DNA of 64,000 nucleotides from the NCBI GenBank assembly GCA_021234155.1, contig JAJEKV010000188.1, forward strand, positions 532,452 through 596,451. Reading direction: 5' to 3'. Positions 44,671-56,400 of this stretch are shown here, piece by piece. The DNA comes from Isoetes taiwanensis (Eukaryota > Streptophyta > Lycopodiopsida > Isoetales > Isoetaceae). Position 1 is the first letter of the stretch; the number at the start of each line of letters is the position of its first letter. Both the position numbers and the translations under genes were made by a program. The notes beneath the pieces were generated by a model that was not told where the DNA came from, searched no databases, and saw only the letters and a program-made list of their open reading frames with translations.

Positions 44671-45225
44671 CTACCTGCTTCCATCGTACAAAATCATTCT
44701 CGTCGACGACGTCGTCATCCTCTGGGTAGAAGGTAATGGTGTCGTAGACTGCTCTGAGGGTGCCTGCACATCCTCTATGTACTGATCCATAACTATTGCC
44801 AACGCGAAACGAGCTTCATAACAAAGCTCGTGGTTTATGCTAACAATAGGGAGATCCACTCCTCTTCGCCTGATTCCCTTGAGAACATTCCGTGCATGTT
44901 CGTCATCTCCCAACATTGCTATCAAAGTGTTGGAGTTGAGGTACAGCTGGGAGTCGGCCTCATTAGGTACACACTCAGGTACGATTTCTTCGAAGAAGAA
45001 CTCAAGGAAATGAGCGTAGTTAGGATGTGCTTGCATGTTGTGGATAAGATCCACTTGCTGGAGCAAATATGGATGCAGGGTCTCAAAGGGAACCGCAGGG
45101 TTCCAGTGTTCACCGTCCAGGTACCATTGCTGGAGTGTAGGGCGATCCATCATGAACAAGGAGCAAGGGAGGAGGAGGAAAGGCGCTGAAGAAGAAGAAG
45201 AAGCAAATGAAACGCTAATGGTCAA
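44671..45225 (-). CDS. Captured gene D (gypsy cassette)
   Basis: 184 codons, or 160 from the second Met (45153), which fits better (MMDRPTLQQWYLDGEHW). It is acidic, with HFLEFFFEEIVPECVPNEAD and NTLIAMLGDDEHARNVLKGI. Compared with 5759-6040 of the TIR element it has the same place in the row and a similar aromatic-acidic block. No stops inside. Product not recognised. Confidence 0.5.
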   Translation of the reverse strand: MTISVSFASSSSSAPFLLLPCSLFMMDRPTLQQWYLDGEHWNPAVPFETLHPYLLQQVDLIHNMQAHPNYAHFLEFFFEEIVPECVPNEADSQLYLNSNTLIAMLGDDEHARNVLKGIRRRGVDLPIVSINHELCYEARFALAIVMDQYIEDVQAPSEQSTTPLPSTQRMTTSSTRMILYDGSR

Positions 45226-45429
45226 AAAGTGACTTTATAGGCACTTTTGACACGTGTTTCCAAGGAACAAATAATATTATTTATTTAATGATTTACACTT
45301 ATATACACGGAAAAAACATTAAGATGCACAATTTAATTCCGTATTCCCAGTGTTGACATCGATAACTGATATCAAGTTTATACAATGTTTAAGAAAAAAA
45401 AGTAAAAACTTAATGTTAATCTTCGGCAA

Positions 45430-45933
45430 CTAGTTGAAATCCCCTCGGATTCTTCGTGCCAGTTGAAGATCCTTGGGCATAATAGTCACCCGCTTCGCGT
45501 GGATGGCACATAGGTTCGCATCGCCCAAAATTTCAATAAGATAGGCTTTGGCAGCCTCCTGTAAAGCAAGTAGGGCAAAAGCTTGGAACCTCATGTCCGT
45601 CTTAAATTCTTGGGTAATTTATCGGACAAGGCGCTGGAAAGGTAGCCAGCGTATCAGGAGCTCTGTAGTCTTTTGGTACTTTCGTATTTCGTGCAATGCT
45701 ACAGTGCCTAGTCTGTACCGATGGGGCTTCTTCGGCTTGGCGGACGGTCTGGGCAATGGTAGAGTCTTACCAGCGGTTGAAGGGTGCTTGGCCTTCTGTA
45801 CTATTCTCTCACGTCGATCTGCGGCCGTATTCTTTCCAATCTCGGCATCCCATTGTAGCCTAGTCTTATAATGGACACCTCCCTTTGTGGGCTTAGTGTA
45901 CTTCCTCTTGCGTCTAGCCACCTGGTCTTCCAC
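45430..45933 (-). pseudogene. Histone H3 variant in gypsy cassette
   Basis: 167 codons to the TAG at 45430-45432 with a clear H3 fold: [45 protein letters not shown], then [19 protein letters not shown] and RRIRGDF. One lesion: TAA at 45619-45621 where H3 has Glu (VRE). Loop 1 has normal H3 length, so it is not of CENH3 type. The tail is unusual: about 65 residues, rich in Lys/Arg, without ARTKQTARKS ([20 protein letters not shown]...). There is no ATG at the start of this frame. Upstream frame C ends just 9 nt earlier, so the H3 may be the C-terminal part of a larger fused protein. If made, it could compete for H3 sites in nucleosomes; that is inference. Confidence 0.9.
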
Positions 45934-45941
45934 TTCTTGAA

Positions 45942-46444
45942 CTATATTCTGAACTGTATTCTGCTCCGTTTGGGTAGCTCCTCGGCTCTACGAATAGCCT
46001 CTCTCTCAGCATCTCTGGCCTCACGTTCCTGGCGCACCTGGGTTCGCCATGCTATCTCAGCATGGTAACGGCCCGGTCGAGCTTGCATGTCGGCCTCGAT
46101 AATGTCCATCCGATCCCGTGTAAAATCAGGTGGGACAGTCTCGAATACAAAACTGTTGGAAGCCCCATCCCAATAAAAAGGAGGAAGGTTATAGTGATCT
46201 AAATACATGAGGACATGGCCCCTCCCTAATTAGTAGAACCGCGCGGCTCTCTCCTCTGGGATACCACTAGCAATTTGTTGCAGGTCCTCTATCCTTGCAA
46301 GGTCCATAATCCTCTGGGCTTCTATTCGTGCAAGCTCTATGGGGTCCTCATCTGGTCTCGCCAGTGGGTAGAACTTAACGATGGCACAGGCTTGATCAGG
46401 CTGCTCTAGCAGAGTATAAGACTCATTGGCCGCATTTAACTTCA
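45942..46444 (-). pseudogene. Captured gene B/C (gypsy cassette)
   Basis: One frame from an ATG at about 46444 (MKLNAANESYTLLEQPDQ) with a TAA at 46230-46232, continuing as YLDHYNLPPFYWDG and FVFETVPPDFTRD. An Arg/Glu-rich coiled coil follows ([20 protein letters not shown]), ending at 45942. The ATG overlaps the stop of gene A (ATGA). The LPP..WDG...F.V..T..P block recurs at about 3985-4060 of the TIR element. Function unknown. Confidence 0.5.
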
Positions 46445-46630
46445 TAAGGAACCGCACGAGAAATGGAAGATAGGATATGGGATCCTACGGTTCTCAGCAA
46501 AATGGGTAACCAGAAGGTCTAACACAAGGTCGACCATGTCGCTTTCGTCTGCGAGATGATCTACAAGTACACTATAGAGCTGGTACACACTCATCTTCTT
46601 CAGGTCAACAGTGAGCTTAAAGCGCGGCAT
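46442..46630 (-). CDS. Captured gene A (gypsy cassette)
   Basis: About 62 codons: MPRFKLTVDLKKMSVYQLYS, VLVDHLADESDMVDLVLDLL, ending FHFSCGSL. Helical, with no known domain. First ORF after the primer site. Its stop overlaps the next ATG. Counterpart: 3157-3330 of the TIR element, weak. Confidence 0.4.
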   Translation of the reverse strand: MPRFKLTVDLKKMSVYQLYSVLVDHLADESDMVDLVLDLLVTHFAENRRIPYPIFHFSCGSL

Positions 46631-46639
46631 GGTGAACAA

Positions 46640-47336
46640 GTGGCAGTAGGCACTAGTAGCAGAAAGTATGGCGCTTGGAAAAAAATAGGTTGGCGCTAGA
46701 CACTATGTGGAGGCGCTAAGGTTTTAGGATAGAAACAGGGTGCAGAGCAAGGTCGGCTATGGCGGCGTTGGAGCTCAAACCCAGCGGCTATGGCGGAAGG
46801 AAGGCGACAAGGGAAACACACTTTCAAACAAAGACACAAGTTTGAAAACTAAAACCTTTTAAAAAAAAAAAAAACTTTATACATTATTATTATTATTTTT
46901 TTTAAAAGATGCGTATTTTATACGGCGGACCGTATAGGTGCGCAGTGTGAAATACGCTCATAACTTTCGATTCTAAGCACCCTAATCGCAGTCAGTGCAC
47001 CTTTTGACTTTGGGCCTTTGGGTCATCGTTTTTGCCTCGGGAAGCGTGCCCCCTAGGGTATTTGGGATGTGCCGGAGCCCCTGGAACAATTTTCGCCTCC
47101 ATCCGAGCTACCCACTAAAAGTTATGGCCCATCCAAACTTGGGTCTTCTAATTACACCATTTCCCCACCAAAACCACCCTACACTTTCTAAATCTCAAAC
47201 AATTTATTACATACACCTAGCACAAAGACTAAATCACCGAAAAGTTAGGCAGTCCAGCTAAACTTAAGCTCCCACGTAACTATCGAACTAACGGTTAAGA
47301 ATTTGGTCAGTGCTATGATTTCGGTCAACCAAAATC
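46640..47336 (-). other. 5' leader of gypsy element 2
   Basis: Untranslated stretch between primer site and gene A. It includes an A/T homopolymer zone (46858-46905) and no supported ORF. Confidence 0.5.
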
Positions 47337-47338
47337 AC

Positions 47339-47351
47339 GGCTCTGATACCA
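47339..47351 (-). promoter_or_regulatory. Primer-binding site (initiator tRNA-Met)
   Basis: On the minus strand TGGTATCAGAGCC, 3 nt after the 5' LTR end. It matches the 3' end of plant initiator tRNA-Met, used to start minus-strand DNA synthesis in many plant LTR elements. Confidence 0.9.
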
Positions 47352-47354
47352 CTG

Positions 47355-47597
47355 TGACGCTCCCTGAACATATACGGCACTGTGGACGTATACATACGGG
47401 GACTTCCCCCTCCCATGGCAATCAACTCGCCATGAGCAGGGCCCTCCGTCTACCTCGGACTATCCACATAGCGGATACCCGGGGGAAGGACACGGAGGTG
47501 TCATTCCGGTCCATACCTTCAATGGATCTCCTAAATCGTGGAAGCGTGAATAAAAGGTTAGCACACAGCATAATCATATAATAAATAACCACCACGT
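47355..47597 (-). repeat. 5' LTR of gypsy 2, inner part
   Basis: Matches 36733-36975 of the 3' LTR almost base for base, up to ACCACCACG, where foreign sequence starts. Confidence 0.9.
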
Positions 47598-48388
47598 TTC
47601 CTTTCAGGTTTGATGATGATTGGGTTTTCGCAGAACATGGACATTACGATGTAAATGAGACTTGCGCAGGAGTATGAGCGAACTTTGCCAGAATTCCTTA
47701 TTAACGATTATAAGGATGTCAAGTCCTCTAAGTAAATTGAGGCCATTTCTAATAGAATTGAAATGAAAGACCTCTAAATGATGAGGCAATTTTCAGCCTA
47801 AAGGGCTGGACTTGACAACTTTTTATTATGCAGGTTGTAGCCATGGACTTGGTTGTGTCAAATTTGCCATATAATTTCTTGATCGAGGACGATCAATCCC
47901 GAGAAGGGGAGGAATTGATATGGTTTAAGGTTAATAACTAATAATGGTGCTCGGGGGAGTGGCCTTGCATGGAACAATATTTATTGATATGATCAAGTAA
48001 GAAAGTCATCCAGTATGTCTAAGCCTTGCTATTATCAAAGAGAGAGCTAAAAACAAACCTTGACCTTTATTTAGAAGCAAAAAGGCAAAAAAAGGTGTTG
48101 TTACCTTGAGACGTGATATCTCCGTGACCATAACTCAGAAATCGACGATCCTTACCTTGTTGGAAAGCCCTTGAAGTCTAGTTTCCAGATTGGGTTGGTT
48201 GTCCATAGATTCCTTACGGTTTGAAAGTTATGCCCAGAAAGGTGCATAGGGGTCTGAGTTGACTGCACAACTAGATCTGCTTCTTCCTATGTTGTTGATG
48301 TGCCATAGCCTTACCTTCTAGTATCTTCTCTTGTTCCTTGCTTGATCATATCATTAGAAGGAGTTCATGTAACACCAGTGGTTGGTGG

Positions 48389-48803
48389 CTAAAAAGAGTT
48401 TGTTCTTATACAGTCTTGCGGAGTAGCTTGACTTGGTGATATCTCTTCTAGTTGGTCCAGTTGGGTGGTAAATCGAGTACCCTGTGGTATTTTGCTTTCT
48501 AATAAGTGGATGAATTTGCAGGAAGAATAGAGCATTCGTAACAAGTGCCCTGCCACTTGCATCTCAAGGGGGATCTGAATAGAAGAGAGCATCCGCCAAC
48601 ATGCGTATCGACAAGACCACGTGAATACCACAACTAATCGCGTCTCTCTGACGTGGCGCGTCTATATCACGAATGAAGAGGGGCGCGAAACTCCCTCTCA
48701 AGTCCTCGGGTGCTCCTCTAATTTGTATGTATAGACTATACATGTTACATATTGAATGAGCACTAAGAACACCCCCCTCTCCCCCCCCTCCCCCCCTCTC
48801 CAA
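48389..48803 (-). pseudogene. Ulp1/C48-like protease C-terminal fragment
   Basis: Frame 48803-48564: FAPLFIRDIDAPRQRDAISC and GIHVVLSIRMLADALF, then in the next frame LEMQVAGHLLRMLYS. The QRDAISCG segment resembles the Q...D..CG motif around the catalytic Cys of SUMO proteases. Such domains are often carried by plant Mutator-like and related transposons. The His and Asp of the triad are not seen. Confidence 0.4.
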
Positions 48804-49188
48804 CCCTTACAATTCAATTACATGCGGATGGCGAGGGTGGTCAACATACCTATTCAGCTCTACTATGCTAGGGCACTCGCCACGGGCTAGTTCATGGAAT
48901 CAAAATATAACCAAGCTCACGTCCTCCTTAACCCCGAGGAGCTGAGCAATATCCATTTCCGGCAAAAGGAGGTACAACCACCAAATTGTAACAATGCAGG
49001 GTGTCAAAATACACAGCAATCAAAATACACAAAGCGTATGAACTAATGACATCAGTCACTTGCACACGACGAGCCAGAATATTGCATGTATATCAGTCCA
49101 CTGCACTCTAGGACTGTAGACATACATCGACAGGTGGAGATGGGACAGTGGAGATGCAAGAAGGCAAGGAAAATATCTCTCTCTACCC

Positions 49189-49551
49189 TTACATGTGATG
49201 CAAGACCACTGTAGCTCCCGAATCAATCCCACCAAGCTCACCTACTTCTCTGACTGCTGCTCCAACTTCTGCTCCAACTAGCACTCCATCTCTCTGGACA
49301 TCCTCACCCTGCACTGTATGTCCCTCATGTGGAACCTCTCCCTCCTCTGCCTCAATATTGCCATCACCGGCCAATAGTCTACTATGCATATTACATAAAC
49401 GAGCCTCTGCGTCTTCGTCTTGTACCTGCATCAGGGCCTGAATACGGTCCTCACTATCATCGTGGGCCTCTTCCCCCCTCCCTCGTGGGTATCTCTGAGC
49501 TAACTCTTGAGAAGAGTAGACCCTCGTGTTTCTCTCCCACTCGGCCACCAC
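49189..49551 (-). other. Unrecognised acidic ORF
   Basis: 120 codons, rich in Glu, Val and Gly, no known motif (RYPRGRGEEAHDDSEDRIQA). Lies beside the microsatellite. Coding status uncertain. Confidence 0.25.
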
Positions 49552-49645
49552 CTGTCACTGCAACCTCACTCTATAATGAGTATCCTGCTGCAAGACAAGA
49601 TACTCTGGCCTAGCACACCTCATCTATCCGCGAGCTCGATGCCTT

Positions 49646-49712
49646 TCCCTCTCCCTCTCCCTCTCCCTCTCCCTCTCCCTCTCCCTCTCCCTCTCCCTCT
49701 CTCTCTCTCTCC
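49646..49712. repeat. CTCTCC/CT microsatellite
   Basis: About nine CCCTCT units, then pure CT. Confidence 0.9.
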
Positions 49713-52175
49713 TATATGGCCTCATTCTCAAGATCAACTGGCCATGTCCTACGTGCACCTGGCCATCGAGTAACCCATGGTAACTCAGGATGCTTATGCT
49801 TCTGGTGCTTCTGTGCACCATTCATCAACAGACCCATATAACCTTCTTCAGGTCGAGTGTGAACGACACTCATAAGTACAAAACCACCTATTTTCTAATC
49901 TAGTTGGCAACCCGGAGATGGTTGTCAACAATCGTTTGATCCTCCAACACCCATGGAGAACATCCCGAAACCAATAAACTTGAATCCTAAGTCTATGTAA
50001 CCTAAAATTTTACCACTAAAAAGAGGTGCATGACAAAGGCTAAAATCCTAACCCTTAAACTAAGTAGTAGATCTACCTAACCTATAAAGAAAGAACTCAC
50101 CCGTCAAGCACAAACATCCTAATCCGTGGAGGGGGAGATGGTGGTGGTGGTGGTGGTCGTGGCATCACACCCTCCCTCTCTCGCAACATGCCCTCCCTCG
50201 TACATTATCTAAGGTAAGATGTACAAAAAAGAGGCATTAATATTGTTGAGTATTAGTAAGTATTAAAAGAAGGGGCATAATTAAAAAATAAAAATATAAA
50301 ATCAACCCTAACGAATTTCTCATTCCTATGGTAACCACATCTATGCATCTTATTTTTTAAATTCTTAGATTTCTCTATTTTCAAGTATTATCGCGGCTTG
50401 TTAAAATTTCATTCTTCACCATCGATGTGCAAAATATTCCTTAATTTGTGCCAGGTAAACGATCAGGGATTTTTCCACTGGAAATCTCTGTGCCACTTTC
50501 AATGGTGCAAAAGGGCTCAATGGTCTACACGCCCACTGGAAACAAAATTAAGGAAAAAAAAAAAACCCAACAGCGGGCATCACTCCTGCACTGAATCAGA
50601 CTGCTCGAATGATTGAAACAAGAATGGAGGAACGGAGGATTGAAACGAGATGTGCCAAGCCCGAACCCTGTGCAAATCAGTTTGTATTGATATTGCAGAT
50701 GCTGGACTGTACCAGTTTGTTTTGAAAAATCTCATACTCAAAGCTTGATTCTAACAGTCCCTGAACAAGTTCGCTGGCATCAAATAGATCAAATCTAATC
50801 TATGACTATCTCCATCTTTGAATTGGTGGCCGCAGTCCAAGACTCAGAGGAAAAAGGGGGTGTCAAGAAGAAACATGGCTATAGGTTCATTCTCATTCCA
50901 TTCCGATGCAGATGGTTTCCAATCTCACTCATCCCTGGCCTGCGATCTGCCCTCTACCTATTCCCGGCATTTGGCCGATGCAGATTCCATGTTCTCTTCC
51001 GCACACAGGCTGCCCAGACGTTGCTCTTGTGCAGCAGAAGACCTGCTTGTCGCCCAACTGGCCGCTTGCCCACAGATGCCTCGTGGGTTTCTAAATTAGT
51101 GGGTTTCTAAATTGGCGCCTTTAGGAAATTGCCTCCCCAAAAATAGCAAAAATCAATTAAGCTCCTAAGAAAATCATCCCTTAAACCAATTAAGCTCCTC
51201 AAACTTGCCTAAATATACCCTTTTCTATACAATACTGTACCGAAATCTTAGTCCTCATCATTGGCAAAATACCCTCCCCCAACGCTAAACGAATTGGGCA
51301 AACTATATGCATAAAACTATTTCTTTTGTGCATCTGTTTAGACGAATTTTAATGTCTTTTAATAGTTGGAACATGGTACATGAGCGGTAAGGTTGTGAAG
51401 AAAGCACATCGCATATTATAAAACACAATAAAACACACAATGGAAATCAATTTGCACCTATAAAATTAGAACCATTAAGGACAAGAAAAATATAACATCA
51501 AACCTCAAAAGAAAATGCACTAACCATTGGAACAAAATCATACAAAATACTATTCATTTGGTATTATCGAAAACACTGTAGCAAAATATAACAACTTGTC
51601 TTATTCACAAAATTCCAAGAACATTGGAATTCTTTCACAACATAACTTAGGGGAGGTTTCTCAAAAAACCAGGGGAGGTTTCTCAAAAAAAAAGTTCCAT
51701 CTAAATAGGCAAGTAATAACAAATCCAATCCATCCAATCCAGTATGGAAAATTAATAAATCCATTACTAAAAACTAGGATATAGAGCTCTTTTGCCAAGA
51801 AGAGCCTATGAAAATGAAATCTCTTGAGAATTCAACAAACTTTGCTTGTGGGTGGGTGCCTGACATAGAGCTTCAAAATTTGGATTAAACAAATATCATA
51901 AGGCCGGATTTCCACTAGCAGCAGTGGGAGTATTCCTTAAAAATATAAGAAAAGCTGGATTATAAACTCAAAGAAAGAGAGGATATTGCTTATGTAAATG
52001 CTGCAATAGTATTAACTGTTGGAGTTGTAGCATATAATCTGCAACAAAATTTGCATTAGTTACTGTTTTTGGGCCAACTGGGGCTAATTGATGGAAATCT
52101 GTCATATGACAAATTAGATATGACATCTGCTTTGGACAAAAGTGGCATGCAATTAAGACATATGTGCCTTTTGGT

Positions 52176-53459
52176 TGTGGCACATCCATCCAACTAATAA
52201 CAACAGAGAAGATACGTCTAATGCTAAGGAAAACATCCCAAACCCAAGGTTCTACCCCGGTTCAGACTCCAATGGGGATCGACTGACGGCTAGGTCTCAG
52301 GAGATCAACAAACAGAATCTTAACATGGCATTGGCTGGCATAGAACATTGGCTCGGGTTGTCCACTCCATCCGCCCCTCCTGTGCACACTTTGCAGATGA
52401 GCTGAATCAAGCTATGGCGCCATTGTAGCCTTTCGGAGACGCAATCCCAAAGAATCACCCTTCGGGACTACTCCGGGTTACATCTCCCCGGTCCGATGAG
52501 GCAGGTCAGAGAAGTGTCCCCTTCCAGAGTCGCCGTGAATCCATGGGCAAGCTAGAGGAGGAGATCCATCAGCATCTCCTTCCGTACCCGACTTACTCCC
52601 CTAACTTTATCTTCAAAGTACAAGATGCCCCATACGGGTCATACCTCTGTACCCAGGGAGTGTCAGACCCATACCCGGCCCTCTACACGTGACCGACTAT
52701 TAGGCCTAGCTCACTGAAGGAGTCCCCGTAGCCTTTTATGCTCAGGCGAGACCCCACCTCACACTTCATCACTACGTCCCCTTATCTGGTGCTTCAATGA
52801 TGCCATAGATTCCACAGCTCGGTGGGATCTTGTACACAGGCCGCAATTAATGGGTATTACTGGAGCTAATAGAAGCATACTAAATACGCATAGGTTACAG
52901 AGGTCTCTACCCCCCTTAATCCCTGTTTTCTGAAAGAGCCTAACAGAGATGACACCAAAGATACATCCATCCATCACAGTACATAATCAAGAGCGAAGAA
53001 CAGTTCTAACTATCAAACAAGGGTTATTCAACACCAAAAGATCAACAAAGAAGCCTGGCAGAGGCACTAGCCCTGAAAATCCCAAGTTAACCTATCCACT
53101 ACGACTGGAACCGTTGTCACGTGGAATCTCCATGCTTGAATAGGCTGGGCGCTCAGCTGCTCCTGCTCCTGGGTTCGATTTGGGGCAAAATTGGGATAGG
53201 GATCCAATTTGCTGCCTCAGTTTAGCATCCTTCTTCTGGCCAATCGAGTTTGGCCAGGTGTCCTCTACTAATTAATTAATTAGCTTAATTAAGTTAATTA
53301 GGCAATTATCCCTTAATTATAGGCAATTATTTCTTAATTAAACCCTTATTACTAAATTAATCCTTTGTGGTTAGGTTACATACCCCCATGATGGCGTATC
53401 CTCGGCCCGTGACGTGTCAGTATATTTATATATACACCGTATAAATATGTGGAACGTCA
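52176..53459 (-). repeat. 5' LTR of gypsy 2, outer part
   Basis: Matches about 36980-38283 with a few substitutions, a 9-bp extra TTTCGGAGA block at about 52432, and a short deletion in the TTAATT zone near 53285. Ends CGTCA; AACGGTTA follows after one base. Confidence 0.9.
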
Positions 53460-56400
53460 CAACGGTTATCCATTCAAGAGAATTTAAAGAAGAATTTTGT
53501 ATTATACCATGAAAATGTTCATCAATTAATGCCACATGGATAAACATGCACTAAAGAAAAAAACAAACTTCAATAGTTTCTTCTTGAGCGCAAAGGACAT
53601 CTTTGAAAAGGAGAACGTGAATTTCACATAGCATAAGTGGCTACCAAAAGGACATTGAATTTGGATCAAGTGCTAAAATCTATTGTGATGCTCCAATAAA
53701 GGTTTCTTTGATTCTCGAATGGGGATCGCATTTAAATGACAAAAACCTATCTCAGCAGATTTTCTACAATGGATAATGGGTAGCCGTACACATGTGAAGT
53801 ATCCACGAAAAAATAAAAGGAATGTCCAATTATACAACTTGGACCCCAAAAAATACAATGCTAATAGATGTTTGGTTTGTGTACCTGCCGAAAGCTTATC
53901 ACCGGGATTAAAAAACCCCGCCCTTTCGGGTTTTCGAGGAAAAACCCTAGCGATAAGCCTTCGGCAAGGGGCTTGGACAAACGTAAGGCTGAAAATTCAC
54001 TCCAAAAAAACCCACGATGGAGAAGTCGAAGCTGTTGTCGCTTGCAACCTGTATCTGCACATCACCAACACTAGAACAAATGTGAAAAAACAACCCCCCC
54101 AAAGTGGAGGGGCTGATCTACGCGTGCCATGCGACAACAAAAGAAAAACCTCTTCAAATAGAGGGGCTGGTCACGCGTGCAATATAGCGATCTCCTAACC
54201 ACAGAAAGCATGCAATGCATGCATGCGAGACATGCTCGCCCTCTCTAGAATCTTGATCCGATGGCTCGGATCGATGGGATTGCGTATTATACATGGCTTC
54301 CATGTAATACCACTTGCGTGTTTCCTATAACACCTTAGCTCGTGTTCCTTGATCATTTTCCATGTTGTCCATATTGTTTGAAATATCTACTTCCCTTGTG
54401 GCAGCTACTTTTATACGACCATTTGCGATGGCCTTACGTTATGTTCTCGTGGAACATCAGACCATAATCATTCTCACAACCCATCCCACCTTAGCTTTCA
54501 ATTCTTGAATACTAACATCAAATGTGGCTTTTGGATTCTCGCAACCCATCCCACCTTAGCTTTCAATTCTTGAATACTAACATCAAATGTGGCTTTTGGA
54601 ACAATGAATTATGGGAATACTGTGTAGATAACCATAGATCTTGCCTACGCGCAATATCACTTTGACGAGGTATTTATTTATCAAGAGATTTATAGTTCCA
54701 AGGTATCATGATGATATCGAGTAAAAAGAAAAGAAAATGAATTGATTCTCTTCTGCCAAGGAAAAGATATTGGATGGTTCTGAGCAAGTGGTGGTGACGT
54801 CAACTCAACTGATGAAGTGGACAATAAATTCAGTATATTATAGAATTCTGCTTACAACAAGCTTTTTAGGACTATTGGGTTACATAATTGATAAGGTATA
54901 TTGACCTACTCATGCACCTAATATACACTTGATGACACTCAACCTTAAAAAATAGTTCTTAATGTGAAAAAAAAAATGGCATGTGCGGTTATGATCTCTC
55001 TACTTATTGGCACTTTGTGTGTGGGTGTAGGTACACCTTAGTTGTCCATATCTGGATGTCATTTCCAACTTGAAGAAAGAAAGCTTGATGAGCATATAAT
55101 TACTTTGTGCATTATGACAAGCTGAGAGCAGGCGTCACAATCCACATGCAGTGCCAAGCCCAACCATGATGTCAAGAACAGGAGTAGAGGGGTAGGTTGG
55201 ACTTGCTGAGGGCTACTCAGAACAACTCTATCTGCAAAATAGAGGGGTCTAGTAATTCTTGTCCGACACGGCCTCGAAGGGGATAAAAGAAGAAGGAATC
55301 CTCAACAATCTCTAGAGCAAAGCCAGGACCAACATTGTGGTGTTGGTGGTGGTGGTGCTGCTACTGCTGATGCTGCTACTGTCAGTCGAGTCACTCTCCA
55401 AATTCTCTGGCGGGCATTCCTGTTGCTCTCCAAAGAACATGGTTGTTGGGACTAGGTCAATCTGGACCTACCAAAGAGGGGGTCCTGATCAAGCTCAAAT
55501 CCTCTAGGGCCTTATTAGAAGAGGTCTTCATCAAAGCAGTTGCAATTTTCCCTGTAGTTCAGATAGTGATAGCCACATGTTATAGTCTCATTGGCTACAT
55601 CTGGCTTTTGGAGTATCCTCCCTTTTGCATTTGAAAGCAACAACTCTATGATGTCTTTTTACCCTGTGTTTGGCTTTTTTGAAGAAGAGAAGTTTTAGAT
55701 TGGGTCCCACGTTGGGATAAATAATCCATGTAAGATATGCTAATAAAAAAAGATTTTAAACATAAACATGGAAATAGAGGTTACCGCTAAGGTCGGTCAA
55801 TTTAGCAATAAATTAGGGATTAATTAATGATTAAGCTAATCTTATATTATGTGGGATATACGTGGGCTATAGAGGGCACGATCAACGGACGGTACCGATT
55901 CGATGCGTGAACGGCGTGAGAAGATCGCGGCCGCAAGAGATACGTGCGGGGTACAAGTGGAATTTTGTCTCATTGTGTTCTTTCTCAATACAAAGAAAGA
56001 GGGAAGGCACTCCTTCCGGCGATGGAGCCTGGAATAGGGGTCCTTATTTGCAAATAAAGCTTCTCTGCCTACTCCACAGCCATCAGTTTTTCAAATTTGC
56101 CTTCCCCAAAAGAAGCAGATCGGAGTTTTTGTAGCCTCAAAATCTCCATTTTGATCTCCCTCCCAATCCCGTCCTATGCGTTTCCAATTCTGGGTTTTGG
56201 CAGTTTTTCACAGCTTTCTTGCGTGGTGAAAATGTGGTTTGTGTGGTCCCGGCTATGGTAGATTAGAAATGCGATATGATAGCATAAGCTAGTTCATAGC
56301 CCCGGAGAAGATTACCAGAAGCATCTTGCATGATGGAATCCAAAGTGTCCGTATCTTAGCTGAAAAGCAAGTGGTGGACTTGTATGTAAAAGCAGCTTCC

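Larger units (their letters stand above)
47598..52175. mobile_element. 4.6-kb insertion in the 5' LTR
   Basis: Interrupts the LTR between ACCACCACG and GGCACATCC, which are adjacent (6 bp apart) in the other LTR. No perfect target duplication or terminal repeat seen. Contents: a Ulp1-like fragment (48389-48803), a Glu-rich minus-strand ORF (49189-49551), a CTCTCC microsatellite, and AT-rich DNA. The type of element is undetermined. Confidence 0.7.
36733..53459 (-). mobile_element. Ty3/gypsy element 2 with captured genes
   Basis: Minus-strand element. The 3' LTR is 36733-38283 and the 5' LTR is 47355-53459, the latter split by an insertion at about 47598-52175. LTR ends are TGACG...CGTCA. A polypurine tract lies next to the 3' LTR. 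An initiator-tRNA-Met primer site lies next to the 5' LTR. Order: five extra ORFs with a histone H3, then gag-protease, RT, RNase H, integrase and a chromodomain-like end. AACGGTTA is present at both outer borders (36725-36732 and 53461-53468), a likely target duplication with 1 nt of slack. The LTRs are highly similar. Pol carries several stops. Confidence 0.9.

Noticed and set aside
45430-45933. CENH3 (centromeric H3)
   Set aside because: Tail divergence would fit, but loop 1 has ordinary H3 length and the alpha-1 region reads [13 protein letters not shown] as in normal H3.
53776-54198. 140-codon plus-strand ORF
   Set aside because: It runs through the foldback repeat and A-rich spacer; no domain.
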